A program made the translations under genes and the position numbers. A stretch of DNA of 64,000 nt from Paenibacillus sabuli. GTDB lineage: Bacteria; Bacillota; Bacilli; Paenibacillales; Paenibacillaceae. The stretch's first letter is position 1. The number at the start of each line of letters is the position of its first letter. The DNA lies in contig NZ_JACXIZ010000014.1 in assembly GCF_014705605.1 (NCBI RefSeq), positions 1 through 64,000 of the forward strand. Direction: 5' to 3'. The notes beneath the pieces were generated by a model, which was not told the origin of the DNA, ran no database searches, and saw only the letters and a list, made by a program, of their open reading frames with translations. Of the stretch, positions 1-8,501 are shown piece by piece.

Positions 1-1529
1 GCGGACGCGGCCTGCGCGGCGGCGGCCACATCCGCGCGCCGCTGCCGAAGCTGCTCCGCTGCGGCGCTGCTCGGCGCGGCCGCCGGCTCGGTCAACTGCT
101 CGATCAGCGCATAGGCCCGCTGCCGATAGTCGCTTTTGACCGAGGCGGACAGCGCCTTGCAATAGTTCATCGTCGATTCGTTGCCGAAGACCGCTCCCGG
201 CTGCACCTGGTCCTCCAGCAGCGCCTCGGTGACGATCGCCTCCAGCGCTTGGCTGAGCTCGCGCTCGAGCGACTCGTCCTGCCAGCCCAGCGCATGCGCG
301 GCCTGACGCAGCAGCTCCGTCAAGTGCCAGCGGATCGAGGCGTCCACCTGAGCGCCGAAGTCCTCCAGCAGCGCTTGCATGCGCCGCTCGCGCTCAGCCG
401 CCGTCTTGGCCGCGGCAAAAAGCAGGCCCGCCCGAAATCCGGATCTGCGACTCTCCAGAAAAGCGTGTGCCAGGTCGCGCGTGGCAGCCGGAATGATAAT
501 CGCATTGTCCAGCAGCGACTGGGCTTCCTTGCGCAGCCGCAGCCGCAGCGTCTCCGCCGCCTCTTGCTGCTCCTGGAGCTCGGCGTCGATCGCGCCGAGA
601 CGCGCCAGTGCCTCGCGCGCGCCCTCCTCGCCGCCGGCGCGCGCGAGCAGTTGCTCGCGACGCTCTTGCTCGCGCGCCGAGCGCCAGCGTCCGTGCTCGG
701 CGATCAGATGCCGGGCCGACGCGTCCACGCTGCTCGCATTGAGATCGCCGCCGACGCCTTGCAGCTCGCGCAGCAGGCGCTGCAGCGCCTGCCATTGCTG
801 ATGCGGATGCTCCGGCTCCCGCATCGAGACATAGAGAATCCCCGCCGGCTCCAGATGCCAGCTCGCAAAGGCCTGCTCGACGCTGCGGCGATAATCCGCG
901 AAGCTCAGTTCGCGCTCGCGATGCTTGTCGATCTGGTTGACGATCAGATAGAGCGGCTTGCCCCAGTCCTTGAGCCGTTTGGCAAAGGCGAAGTTGATCT
1001 CCGACTGGACATGGTTATAATCCATCACATAAAAAACGACGTCCGCCAAATGCAGCGCCGACTCCGTCGCTGCCTGGTGAGCGTCGTCCGTGGAATCAAT
1101 GCCCGGCGTGTCCAGCAGCACCGTGCGCTCCCCCAGATGGGGCATCGGATACGTAATCTCGACCGACGCGAACGAAGCGCCGTCCACGCAGTAACGCTCC
1201 AGCTCCTCTGGCGGCGCCTCGATCGTCTCGCCCGTGCTGCGGGTAATGCGCGCCAGCGGCGAGCCGCTGCGGATCGCGACGACGTTGGCGCTAGTCGGAA
1301 TCGGACTGGACGGCAGCAGCGGATGTCCGCACAAGCGATTGACGAGCGTCGACTTGCCCGCCGAGAAATGCCCGCAAAACGCCAGCGTCAGCCGGTCTGC
1401 CTCGCGCTTGTCCGCGAGCTCGCGCAGCTTGTGGCCATGCGCGCCGTCTCCCTCCCGCTCAAGCTGCCGTGAAAGTTCCAAAAGCGCAGCCGACGTGTCC
1501 GTCGCTGCGCCTTGAAGTGTCGTATGCAT
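1..1529 (-). CDS. Dynamin-family GTPase, 3' end outside the window
   Basis: At least 509 residues are visible and the reading frame is open to the window edge. The GTPase core is clear: P-loop GHFSAGKST at residues 53-61, switch I threonine in IPTSAN near 79, DTPG at 140-143 and NQID at 198-201. A long, charged, helix-rich region follows, typical of the stalk of bacterial dynamin-like proteins. Start: ATG at 1529 preceded by the purine-rich AGGGAGAGAG. Bacillus DynA (YpbR) is a fusion of two such modules that remodels membranes; whether this protein has a second module cannot be seen. It lies 37 bp after the small gene ending at 1567, probably in the same transcript as nth. Family assignment is firm; membrane fusion or fission as the role is inferred from the family. 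Confidence 0.85.
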   Translation of the reverse strand, partial: MHTTLQGAATDTSAALLELSRQLEREGDGAHGHKLRELADKREADRLTLAFCGHFSAGKSTLVNRLCGHPLLPSSPIPTSANVVAIRSGSPLARITRSTGETIEAPPEELERYCVDGASFASVEITYPMPHLGERTVLLDTPGIDSTDDAHQAATESALHLADVVFYVMDYNHVQSEINFAFAKRLKDWGKPLYLIVNQIDKHRERELSFADYRRSVEQAFASWHLEPAGILYVSMREPEHPHQQWQALQRLLRELQGVGGDLNASSVDASARHLIAEHGRWRSAREQERREQLLARAGGEEGAREALARLGAIDAELQEQQEAAETLRLRLRKEAQSLLDNAIIIPAATRDLAHAFLESRRSGFRAGLLFAAAKTAAERERRMQALLEDFGAQVDASIRWHLTELLRQAAHALGWQDESLERELSQALEAIVTEALLEDQVQPGAVFGNESTMNYCKALSASVKSDYRQRAYALIEQLTEPAAAPSSAAAEQLRQRRADVAAAAQAAS

Positions 1530-1566
1530 TCTACTCTCTCCCTGGTGCATGCGCAAGACGCCTTGC

Positions 1567-1848
1567 TTATGCCTGTTTTTCCAGCTCGCCGTCCGCATAC
1601 GGCATGCAGATCTCGAATACGCTGCCGTGCTGCAAAATCGTAATGCCCAGCTTGCGCTCCTTCATCACGACGACTTCCGGCTTCAGACGCATGCGCTCGA
1701 GATACTGCTCGGGCACCTCGCCGGAGCCGCTGACGGTGATGCCTTCCAGTACGATGTCCTCATTCTCTTCCGGCGGCGATGCGAGAATTTGCGGATAAAG
1801 ATCGGAAAACAGCTCGAAGTTGTTGGTGTATACGGAAATGCATTTCAT
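1567..1848 (-). CDS. Small conserved protein of unknown function
   Basis: A 93-residue acidic protein beginning MKCISVYTNNF, with no signal peptide, membrane segment or catalytic motif that I recognise. It looks like a family conserved in Paenibacillaceae, but I cannot give a function. An upstream in-frame ATG at 1857 overlaps the nth stop codon (ATGA). I prefer the ATG at 1848 because AAGGATGAGG sits just 5' of it. Position between nth and the dynamin gene suggests co-transcription, and translational coupling to nth is likely. Confidence 0.7.
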   Translation of the reverse strand: MKCISVYTNNFELFSDLYPQILASPPEENEDIVLEGITVSGSGEVPEQYLERMRLKPEVVVMKERKLGITILQHGSVFEICMPYADGELEKQA

Positions 1849-1853
1849 TGTCC

Positions 1854-2546
1854 TCATCCTTTTCTGCCGATTGATTGGGTACTTGCCTTATCTTTCCTGA
1901 TTCTGGGCGGCTTCATGCGCCGTTTGCCCTCCTTGCAGCCATCGAGCAGCGGACAGACGGCGCAGCCCGGATTCTGAGCCTTGCAATGATACCGCCCGAA
2001 AAAAATGAGCCGATGATGCGTGAGCGTCCACGCTTCGCGGGGCACGAGCTTCATCAGCTTGCGCTCCACCTCCAGCACGGAATCGTCGGGAGCTGCGGCA
2101 CCAAGCCGTTTGCTGACGCGCTCGACATGCGTGTCGACCGCGATGGCCGGTTCGCCAAACGCGTTGGACATGACGACATTCGCCGTCTTGCGCCCGACGC
2201 CGGGCAATTGCACAAGCTCCTCGCGCGTGCGCGGCACTTCGCCGTCGTAGACGTCCAGCAGCATGCGGCACAGCTTTTGAATATTGGCGGCCTTGTTGCG
2301 GAACAGGCCGATCCGGCGAATGTCCTGCTCGAGCTCCTCGACCGGTACGCTCAGATAGTCCTCGGGTCGTGTATATTTGCGAAAGAGGTCCGCCGTCACC
2401 TTGTTGACCGTCTCGTCCGTGCATTGCGCGGACAGCAGCACGGCGACGGTCAGCTCGAACGGATTGCTGTGATTCAATTCACAATGCGCATCGGGGAACA
2501 TGTCCTCGATTACATCCAGAATATGACGCATCTGCTTTTTGTTCAT
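1854..2546 (-). CDS. nth: Endonuclease III
   Basis: A 230-residue bifunctional DNA glycosylase/AP lyase for base excision repair of oxidised pyrimidines. The helix-hairpin-helix LPGVGRKTANVV carries the catalytic lysine K120, and the catalytic aspartate is D138 in VDTH. Four cysteines at 188, 195, 198 and 204 (C-x6-C-x2-C-x5-C) bind the 4Fe-4S cluster. The start at 2546 follows GAGAGGGA at good spacing; an upstream extension to 2582 is unlikely because homologues begin near MNKKQ. In Bacillus nth follows dnaD; here the nearest dnaD-like gene is 37 kb away, so that linkage is broken. Confidence 0.95.
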   Translation of the reverse strand: MNKKQMRHILDVIEDMFPDAHCELNHSNPFELTVAVLLSAQCTDETVNKVTADLFRKYTRPEDYLSVPVEELEQDIRRIGLFRNKAANIQKLCRMLLDVYDGEVPRTREELVQLPGVGRKTANVVMSNAFGEPAIAVDTHVERVSKRLGAAAPDDSVLEVERKLMKLVPREAWTLTHHRLIFFGRYHCKAQNPGCAVCPLLDGCKEGKRRMKPPRIRKDKASTQSIGRKG

Positions 2547-2666
2547 CGCTTCCCTCTCTGGCACGTATAGGCTTCGCTTCAAAGTGTAACGAAAAATAAC
2601 ACCTCATGCAAGCCTGATTCGCGCTTTTGAAAGTAAATATTTTAGAGATTTCGCCCCGACAAAGCC

Positions 2667-2731
2667 GGAGCCGTCAAATCGGCTCCAAAAGAAGCGGACC
2701 GTATCCGCCCGCGCGGGCAGATACGGTCCGC
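2667..2731 (-). terminator. Two hairpins forming a terminator after the SLH gene
   Basis: Perfect 12-bp arms at 2694-2705 and 2720-2731, with a further self-complementary GC-rich loop, are followed on the minus strand by TTCTTTTGG. A second small hairpin (GGAGCC/GGCTCC, 2667-2686) comes next. It lies 38 bp after the SLH gene stop and separates that gene from nth. Confidence 0.7.
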
Positions 2732-2768
2732 ATGTTTCACTGAAAAACGACTGACGGCGCGCATCTAC

Positions 2769-5471
2769 CTATCTGGACGCCTCCAGCAGGACGCCGTCCG
2801 CGGCATAGATCGTCAGCTCATCGCCGCTAGTCAGCGCATCCATCGTGATCGGATCGCTGCCGTCGTAAAGCAGCGAGGAAGAGGTGACCTTGAACTTGAC
2901 GTCGGGGTCCCCCGTCCGGGTCGCAAGGACGTAGAGCTGCTGCGTGCCCGCGTCGTACATCCGGAATTGGTGCGTGAGCGGCGCCAGCACCTCGACGGTG
3001 GCGCGCCCGTAGGCGTCGCGCGTCAGCTTGACCCAGTCGCCGCCGCCGAGCGCCGATGTCCCGGTATAGGCGAGCCCGCTCTTCTTCACTTGCACGCCGC
3101 CGCTCAGCTCCACTTCCTTGGTGGCGCCGGACGCTGTACGCAGCGTCAGCTCGTCCGCGCCGACCGCAGTCAGCTTGCCGATGGTGACCTCGACGCGAAT
3201 GAGCGCGACCGGCTGCGTGCCGGCATATTCCACATGCAGCAGATCGCCGGCCTGCAGATCCGCCAGCGTCAGCGCGGTGCCGTCCTGCGCCGCGACTCGC
3301 CAGGAAGGCTGCACGTTCAGCGTCTCGGCCGGCTGCGTGCCGGTCTTCAGCTCGATCCGGTTGGAGGCCGCATTGACCGAGACGACCTGGCGCTGCACCG
3401 TGTCGTGCACGAGGATCGTCACGACCTGGTCCTGCTCCGCCCCGCCGAGCCGGGCGGTGATGCGGTCGCCGACGGCGACGTCGCTGAGCGTCGCGTTGGC
3501 TTTGCCGCGCACCTCGACCGAAGGAGCAAGCATATCCAGCTCCAGCGTCGAGCCGTTGTCCACGCGCATCGTCAGCGTTTTGGCGCTTGTGCCGAGCTTG
3601 GTCAGCTCGCCGGTGTAGCTGAACAGGAATTCCAGCGTGACCGCTTTGTTATCCGTATAGCCGATCGTCACCTTGCGGTTTTTGACGAGCATGCCCGCCG
3701 CCGCGTCGAGCGTCAGCTTCGTGCCGGCGAAGTCGATCCGGGTGTCCTTGTCAAGCTCGATGGCATGGACGGTGCCCGCGCCGTCCTTGACGATAATCGC
3801 TCCGCTGTCCTTCTCGTAGTCATACATAATGTTGGCGCCGTTAATATATTCGACCTGGCGGTCCTGCACGACGACCGAGACGACCTCGTTGCGTTCGTTG
3901 ACCGTCATGACGATCCGATCGCCCCGCACGAGATCGCTCAGGTCGGAGTCGCTGAGCCCTTCGATGCGCACCTCGACATCCTCGCCGACGAACTTCACGT
4001 TCGGCTGGCCGTCGATGAGGTACTGAATTGTCTTGCTGTCAGCGCCCGCCTCGTAGAATTCGCCGGTCACGGTCACGCCGCTCGTCTGCGTCAGCGCGAT
4101 CCGCGTCACGACGCTGTTTTTGACTGTGTACGTAATCGCATTGCCTTCCGCCAGATCATCCAGACCGCGCAGCTGGTTATTCCACGTGATGACGGCCTGC
4201 TCGTCGACCTTCCAGGTCTCGGTAGCGCCGCTGCTCTCTTCCGTGACGGTCAGTTCGTCGCCCGCCACCCGCTCGACCGTACCGGACGCCGTCTTGTTGA
4301 CAGGCGCGCCCTCGACGACAATCGCCACGGCCAGCGGGGTCTCGCGGAATGTATCCATCGTCACCTGCAAGGCGCTGCCGATCGGCAGGTCGTCCAGCTC
4401 GAGCTCGGCTCCGCTCGGCTCGCGCAGCTGCAGCGACGCGTCATAGCGCACATCGACGTATTCGTCGCCGGCGTAGAGCCAGAGCTTGCTTTCGCTCGGC
4501 ACATAGCGCGCCAGCTCGCCGTCGAACGTCTCGATCTGCGGCTCGCCCTCGAGCTGCTCCGCATAGCGGACGCTCGTCCCGGAGGCAATGACGGTCAGCT
4601 CGGTATAGAGGTCAAGCTCCCCGAGCGCGATGCTGATCGTGCCGTCGTGGCGATAAAGCAGCGAATCGCCGCCGACCGTATACATGCGCTCGCTGCCGCT
4701 CTCTTCGTCGTACAAGGTAATGGACTTGTCCGTGCGCGCGCTCAGCACGCCGCTCAATTGACCGGCGTACGAGCCGCCAAAAAATGCCTGCGCGCCGCTG
4801 AACATTTTGGCGATCATCGCGCGCGTAATGCTGCCTTGCGGGTCGAAGCGCGTCTCGCTGACGCCGTTCATCAGGCCGAGCGAGACGGCCGCATTGACAT
4901 ACCCCGCATAGCCTTCGCCGACCATGTCGGCATCGGCAAAGCCGCTCGGCATTTGCTGCAGCTCGGTCGCAAGCGAGGTTTTGCCGATCGCCCGGATCAT
5001 CAGCTTGGTCACCCATTCACGGCTGGCCGTGTGCGGTCCCCACTGCTGCTCCGTCTCGGCGTCGGCGCGCTTGAACTCCTCGGTCCGATCCAGCAGCCCG
5101 AGCTCAAAAGCCAGCACCACATAGCTGTACGCGTAATCGGAAACGGCAAACGATTCCGGGAAAAAGATCGTCGACGTATCCGGCAGCTCGCCCTGCTTGC
5201 CGAGCAGCCGGATCGCCATAATGACCGCATCCTGACGCGAGACGTTCGTATTCGGGCCGAACTTGCCGGCGCCGGTGCCCATGACGATGTTTTGCGCCGC
5301 CAGCTTTGCGATGTGCTTGGCCGCCCAATGCCCGGCCGGCACATCGTTGAACGGCGCCTTGCCCGCCAGCGCCTGCTGGTCGTCCTCTTGTGCATACACC
5401 GCGCTCCCGCTGCCCAGCAGCGAGACGATCAATACGAGCAAAAACGCGTTTTGCCACCATTTTTTGTTCAA
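2769..5471 (-). CDS. S-layer homology (SLH) domain protein with tandem beta repeats
   Basis: A 900-residue secreted protein. The start is TTG at 5471, giving MNKKWWQN followed by a signal peptide ending near AVYA; GGGGGAG lies 7 bp upstream, whereas the earlier in-frame ATG and TTG have no such site. Three SLH domains occupy about residues 35-235 (for example FNDVPAGHWAAKHI and FADADMVGEGYAGYV). They should anchor the protein non-covalently to pyruvylated secondary cell-wall polymer. The remaining 650 residues consist of about nine degenerate repeats of 65-80 residues, each with the pattern G-x-hydrophobic strands, then tL.dL..GD.v.v and a closing V..i.v strand. No catalytic motif is visible. 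It is the last gene of a run with the amidase and GerMN lipoprotein, suggesting a cell-envelope role. Confidence 0.85.
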   Translation of the reverse strand: MNKKWWQNAFLLVLIVSLLGSGSAVYAQEDDQQALAGKAPFNDVPAGHWAAKHIAKLAAQNIVMGTGAGKFGPNTNVSRQDAVIMAIRLLGKQGELPDTSTIFFPESFAVSDYAYSYVVLAFELGLLDRTEEFKRADAETEQQWGPHTASREWVTKLMIRAIGKTSLATELQQMPSGFADADMVGEGYAGYVNAAVSLGLMNGVSETRFDPQGSITRAMIAKMFSGAQAFFGGSYAGQLSGVLSARTDKSITLYDEESGSERMYTVGGDSLLYRHDGTISIALGELDLYTELTVIASGTSVRYAEQLEGEPQIETFDGELARYVPSESKLWLYAGDEYVDVRYDASLQLREPSGAELELDDLPIGSALQVTMDTFRETPLAVAIVVEGAPVNKTASGTVERVAGDELTVTEESSGATETWKVDEQAVITWNNQLRGLDDLAEGNAITYTVKNSVVTRIALTQTSGVTVTGEFYEAGADSKTIQYLIDGQPNVKFVGEDVEVRIEGLSDSDLSDLVRGDRIVMTVNERNEVVSVVVQDRQVEYINGANIMYDYEKDSGAIIVKDGAGTVHAIELDKDTRIDFAGTKLTLDAAAGMLVKNRKVTIGYTDNKAVTLEFLFSYTGELTKLGTSAKTLTMRVDNGSTLELDMLAPSVEVRGKANATLSDVAVGDRITARLGGAEQDQVVTILVHDTVQRQVVSVNAASNRIELKTGTQPAETLNVQPSWRVAAQDGTALTLADLQAGDLLHVEYAGTQPVALIRVEVTIGKLTAVGADELTLRTASGATKEVELSGGVQVKKSGLAYTGTSALGGGDWVKLTRDAYGRATVEVLAPLTHQFRMYDAGTQQLYVLATRTGDPDVKFKVTSSSLLYDGSDPITMDALTSGDELTIYAADGVLLEASR

Positions 5472-5492
5472 ATTTAGCTCCCCCATTTGGTA

Positions 5493-5552
5493 CCGCAAAG
5501 CGCAACACGCTAGCCCCCATCAAGCGGCGGCAAATCACGTGTTGCGCTGCGG
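5493..5552 (-). promoter_or_regulatory. Long hairpin in the 5' leader of the SLH gene
   Basis: Arms CCGCA-aa-GCGCAACACG (5493-5509) and CGTGTTGCGC-TGCGG (5538-5552) form a 15-bp stem with a two-base bulge, located just upstream of the SLH ribosome binding site. It could be an mRNA-stabilising 5' structure or an attenuator between the lipoprotein and SLH genes. No U-run follows, so a plain terminator is less likely. Confidence 0.5.
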
Positions 5553-5570
5553 TGTGTTCATTGCTTGTGC

Positions 5571-6143
5571 TTATCGCGTGATCGGATGCGGCAGCTCCTC
5601 GTGCCCCATCAGGCTGTCTTTGGCTTCGCCGCCGACCAGCACCTCCAGCGCTTCGACGTCTTCGAACTGGAAGACCGTCTGCTTGAGCGCATCCAGCGCC
5701 AGCGCTTCGCCCGGCGAGCCGAGCCGAGCCTCGTCCGGAATGTCGATATCCAGCGTCAGCGTGCCGTCCTCCAGCGCATGCGAGAGAATATCGATCTTCT
5801 CCCACAAGGACAGGCTGGCGTCGTCGCTTGGCTGCTGCAGCGCCTCCAGCACGGCCGCGAGCTGATCGTCAAGCGGCGTGTCTGCCGCGAGCTCGACCGG
5901 CTTCTTAACCAATGCGGTTCCGTCCTCATTGCCATAATAGACCGTCCGAACGAGCGGATCCGGATCCGTCGCCGGCGCTTCGGCATTTTCGCCTTCGCCG
6001 CCCTGGTTCGATGGAGAGGCGCTTACGACACCTCCATTGTTGTCCGGCGGGGCGTCTCCTTGTCTGCTTCCGCAGCCGGCCGCCAGCACGGCCACAAGTA
6101 TGAGCAAGGCCAGCAACACCGGCTTTTTGGCTTGATTGGTCAA
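5571..6143 (-). CDS. GerMN-domain lipoprotein
   Basis: A 190-residue lipoprotein. The start is TTG at 6143 with GGGGGG six bases upstream; an ATG at 6161 overlaps the previous stop as ATGA but lacks a site. The signal peptide ends in the lipobox LAAGC, followed by a low-complexity Asp/Gly/Asn linker and a GerMN domain over roughly the last 120 residues (VRTVYYGNEDGTALVKKPVEL, then VFQFEDVEALEVLVGG). GerM-type proteins work in germination and spore cortex or peptidoglycan assembly. Placement directly after a cell-wall amidase supports an envelope role; the exact process is inferred. Confidence 0.8.
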   Translation of the reverse strand: MTNQAKKPVLLALLILVAVLAAGCGSRQGDAPPDNNGGVVSASPSNQGGEGENAEAPATDPDPLVRTVYYGNEDGTALVKKPVELAADTPLDDQLAAVLEALQQPSDDASLSLWEKIDILSHALEDGTLTLDIDIPDEARLGSPGEALALDALKQTVFQFEDVEALEVLVGGEAKDSLMGHEELPHPITR

Positions 6144-6157
6144 CGCGATCCCCCCGG

Positions 6158-7690
6158 TCATTTGAGATTGAAATATTCTTTGATGCCTGCGACGATGCCC
6201 TTGGCGATCTTGTTCTGTCCTTCCTCGGAGAACAGCACCTTCTCGTCCGTCACATTGGACAGGTAGCCCGACTCCAGCAGCACCGACGGCATGTCCGTCT
6301 CGCGAATGACGACGAATCGGGCCGTGCGCACACCGCGATCCGGCAGTCCGGTCGCATCGACCAGATGCTTGTGCATGACATTCGCCAGAGATCGGCTGCG
6401 ATCATGGGTGTAATACGTCTCCGTGCCGCTGATATGGGAATAATAGCTGTTGCCGTGAATCGACACGAAGATGTCCGCATTGCGGTCATTGGCGAACTCG
6501 GCCCGGTCGTACAGATCGACGAAGGTATCGTCGTCGCGCGTCATATACGGCTGGATGCGCGGCTCCTTCTCCAGCAGTGCGTTGACCTTGAGCGCGACGC
6601 TGAGGTTGAATTCCTTCTCCGCGCGCTTCGTCACGCTGGCCGCGCCTGGATCGTGGTCGCCGTGACCGGCGTCGATGACGACCTTGTAGATCCGATTGCC
6701 GCTGGCGTCATAGAGCGGCATCCGGCTCGCGTCGGGCTTGACATCGATGCGCAGCTGTCCATCCGCCTGGCTCGTCGCGAACTCCGCAGGCCCGGTCAGA
6801 TCCAGCACGACCCGCACCGTCGAAGGCTTGTCCGAAAACGCCGAGTAACGAACGGCGGTCAGCGCGGCTTGTCCCTCGGCGACCAGCTTGCCTTCCGCGC
6901 TGCGCTTGCCCTGCGGATCAAGCTGGAAGCCCTCTACGAAGTCGGAAGCAAACGCCGCATACGGCAGGTCGAGCACGAGCCGATCCGGCCCGTCAATGGC
7001 AAATGCCTCGGCGCTGTTCATCTTGCCTTCGTAATCGATCAGGATCCGGGTTCCCTCGTCCTCGCTCAGCTCGTACCGAATGCCGGTGATGGCGCCGATC
7101 GCGTCCGTCGGCACCGGACGCAGCTGCTCCGGCGTCGGGTCCGGCAGCCCTTCCGGGAACACTCCGCCGCCCGTCTGCCCGCCGCCCGGGTTCGCTTCAG
7201 GCTGCTCCGCTCCGGGATCGTCTTCATTCGGCGACTCGGTCTCGACCGGAGGCTCAACTTTTTTCGTCATATGCGCCGCCTTGGCGCTATTGTCCCAGTA
7301 GAAGTCAAGGCCGAGCGATTCGCCGATGAAGCGCAGCGGCACCATCGTGCGTCCGTCCTCAATGAAAGCGGCTACTCGCATTTCCACCGCTTTGTCGTTC
7401 ACCGTTGCAATCGTGCTGTTGATCTTGAGCAGCATTTCCAAGCCATTGTTATGTACGGTTACAGTACGCGTGTCCTTGTTCCAGGTCGCGTAGTGGCCCA
7501 AGCTCGACGTAATGACCGAGAGCGGGACCATCGTCACGTTGCTTTTCAGCATCGGACTGACGGAGGTCTGCAGCTCCTGCCCGTTCAGATACAGCTTCGG
7601 GACCACCTGCTTTTCGGCGGCTTGTCCTTCGCCGTTGAACAAGACAAGAACCATTGTCAACGCCAACATGAATGATACCAGCTTTTTCAT
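6158..7690 (-). CDS. N-acetylmuramoyl-L-alanine amidase with stalk-like N-terminus
   Basis: A 510-residue secreted peptidoglycan hydrolase. Residues 1-24 are a signal peptide. About 30-145 is a copper-amine-oxidase N-like domain (VPLRFIGESLGLDF). A Pro/Glu/Gly-rich linker spans about 145-195, an AMIN-type domain about 200-320 and an amidase_3 catalytic domain about 335-505. Zinc ligands are H343 in IDAGHGDHDPG, a glutamate near 358-360 and H412 in SIHGNS; the catalytic glutamate is E473 in LLESGYLSN. The start ATG at 7690 follows GAGGTGA. The gene heads the run amidase - GerMN lipoprotein - SLH protein. CwlD-like cortex processing or daughter-cell separation are both possible. Confidence 0.9.
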   Translation of the reverse strand: MKKLVSFMLALTMVLVLFNGEGQAAEKQVVPKLYLNGQELQTSVSPMLKSNVTMVPLSVITSSLGHYATWNKDTRTVTVHNNGLEMLLKINSTIATVNDKAVEMRVAAFIEDGRTMVPLRFIGESLGLDFYWDNSAKAAHMTKKVEPPVETESPNEDDPGAEQPEANPGGGQTGGGVFPEGLPDPTPEQLRPVPTDAIGAITGIRYELSEDEGTRILIDYEGKMNSAEAFAIDGPDRLVLDLPYAAFASDFVEGFQLDPQGKRSAEGKLVAEGQAALTAVRYSAFSDKPSTVRVVLDLTGPAEFATSQADGQLRIDVKPDASRMPLYDASGNRIYKVVIDAGHGDHDPGAASVTKRAEKEFNLSVALKVNALLEKEPRIQPYMTRDDDTFVDLYDRAEFANDRNADIFVSIHGNSYYSHISGTETYYTHDRSRSLANVMHKHLVDATGLPDRGVRTARFVVIRETDMPSVLLESGYLSNVTDEKVLFSEEGQNKIAKGIVAGIKEYFNLK

Positions 7691-7837
7691 CGCTCACCTC
7701 GAAGACTGATTTTGCCGTATCGAACCGCCGACCTGGTGCGCGGAACGAACCTTGCGAACATTTAGTTAGACGCGGTCCGACAGAAAAAGTTGCGTTTCGA
7801 GGAAAAATTTAAACGGTACGGTCCGAAATGCGAAAAT

Positions 7838-7858
7838 GGCCCCGGATCATCCGGGGCC
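7838..7858 (-). terminator. Intrinsic terminator after leuD
   Basis: Perfect 9-bp arms GGCCCCGGA/TCCGGGGCC with a 3-base loop, followed on the minus strand by ATTTTCG. It lies 14 bp beyond the leuD stop. Confidence 0.8.
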
Positions 7859-7871
7859 TGGCATAACGGAC

Positions 7872-8465
7872 TTACTGCGCGGCGCGAGCCGCCTCGTATG
7901 CCGAAATTTTGTCCTCGTGCTGCAGCGTCAGCCCGATATCGTCGAGGCCTTGCAGCAGGAATTGCCGGCGATGCTCGTCAAGCTCGAAGGAGACGTCGAG
8001 ACCGTGCGCGTCGGTCAGACGGTTGTTCTCCAGATCGACCGTCAGCTTGTAGCCTTCGTGCTGGGCCGTGCGCTGGAACAGCTTTTCGACTTGCTCTTCG
8101 CTGAGCTTGATTGGCAGGATGCCGTTTTTGAAGCAGTTATTATAGAAGATGTCCGCGAACGACGGCGCGATGACGACGCGGAAGCCGTAGTCGAGAATCG
8201 CCCACGGCGCGTGCTCGCGCGACGAGCCGCAGCCGAAATTGGCGCGGGAAATCAACACCGAGGCGCCCTCGTAGCGCGGCTTGTTCGGCTCGAATGAAGG
8301 GTTGACGTTGCCCGCTTCGTCGAAGCGCCATTCGTAGAACAGGAACTGGCCGAAGCCGCTGCGCTCGATTCGCTTCAAAAATTGCTTCGGAATAATAGCG
8401 TCCGTATCGACGTTGACGCGGTCGACCGGGGCGACGATGCCGGTATGCTTCGTGAATGCTTCCAT
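7872..8465 (-). CDS. leuD: 3-isopropylmalate dehydratase small subunit
   Basis: A 197-residue LeuD. Together with LeuC it isomerises 2-isopropylmalate to 3-isopropylmalate in leucine biosynthesis. The N-terminal [18 protein letters not shown] and the swivel-domain sequence [15 protein letters not shown] are diagnostic. It follows leuC by 36 bp and is closed by a terminator. No leuA or leuB is adjacent, so the leucine genes are split in this genome. Confidence 0.97.
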   Translation of the reverse strand: MEAFTKHTGIVAPVDRVNVDTDAIIPKQFLKRIERSGFGQFLFYEWRFDEAGNVNPSFEPNKPRYEGASVLISRANFGCGSSREHAPWAILDYGFRVVIAPSFADIFYNNCFKNGILPIKLSEEQVEKLFQRTAQHEGYKLTVDLENNRLTDAHGLDVSFELDEHRRQFLLQGLDDIGLTLQHEDKISAYEAARAAQ

Positions 8466-8501
8466 CTGGTTCAGACTCCTCTCGGTTCGAAGGCGCGCCG
8501 C

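Noticed and set aside
249-1472. Plus-strand open frame of 407 codons
   Set aside because: The minus strand carries an intact dynamin GTPase core running off the window edge; the plus frame is Leu/Arg/Gln-rich noise.
2967-5477. Plus-strand open frame of 836 codons opposite the SLH gene
   Set aside because: Composition is typical of a GC-rich antisense frame, and the minus strand encodes clear SLH domains with a signal peptide.
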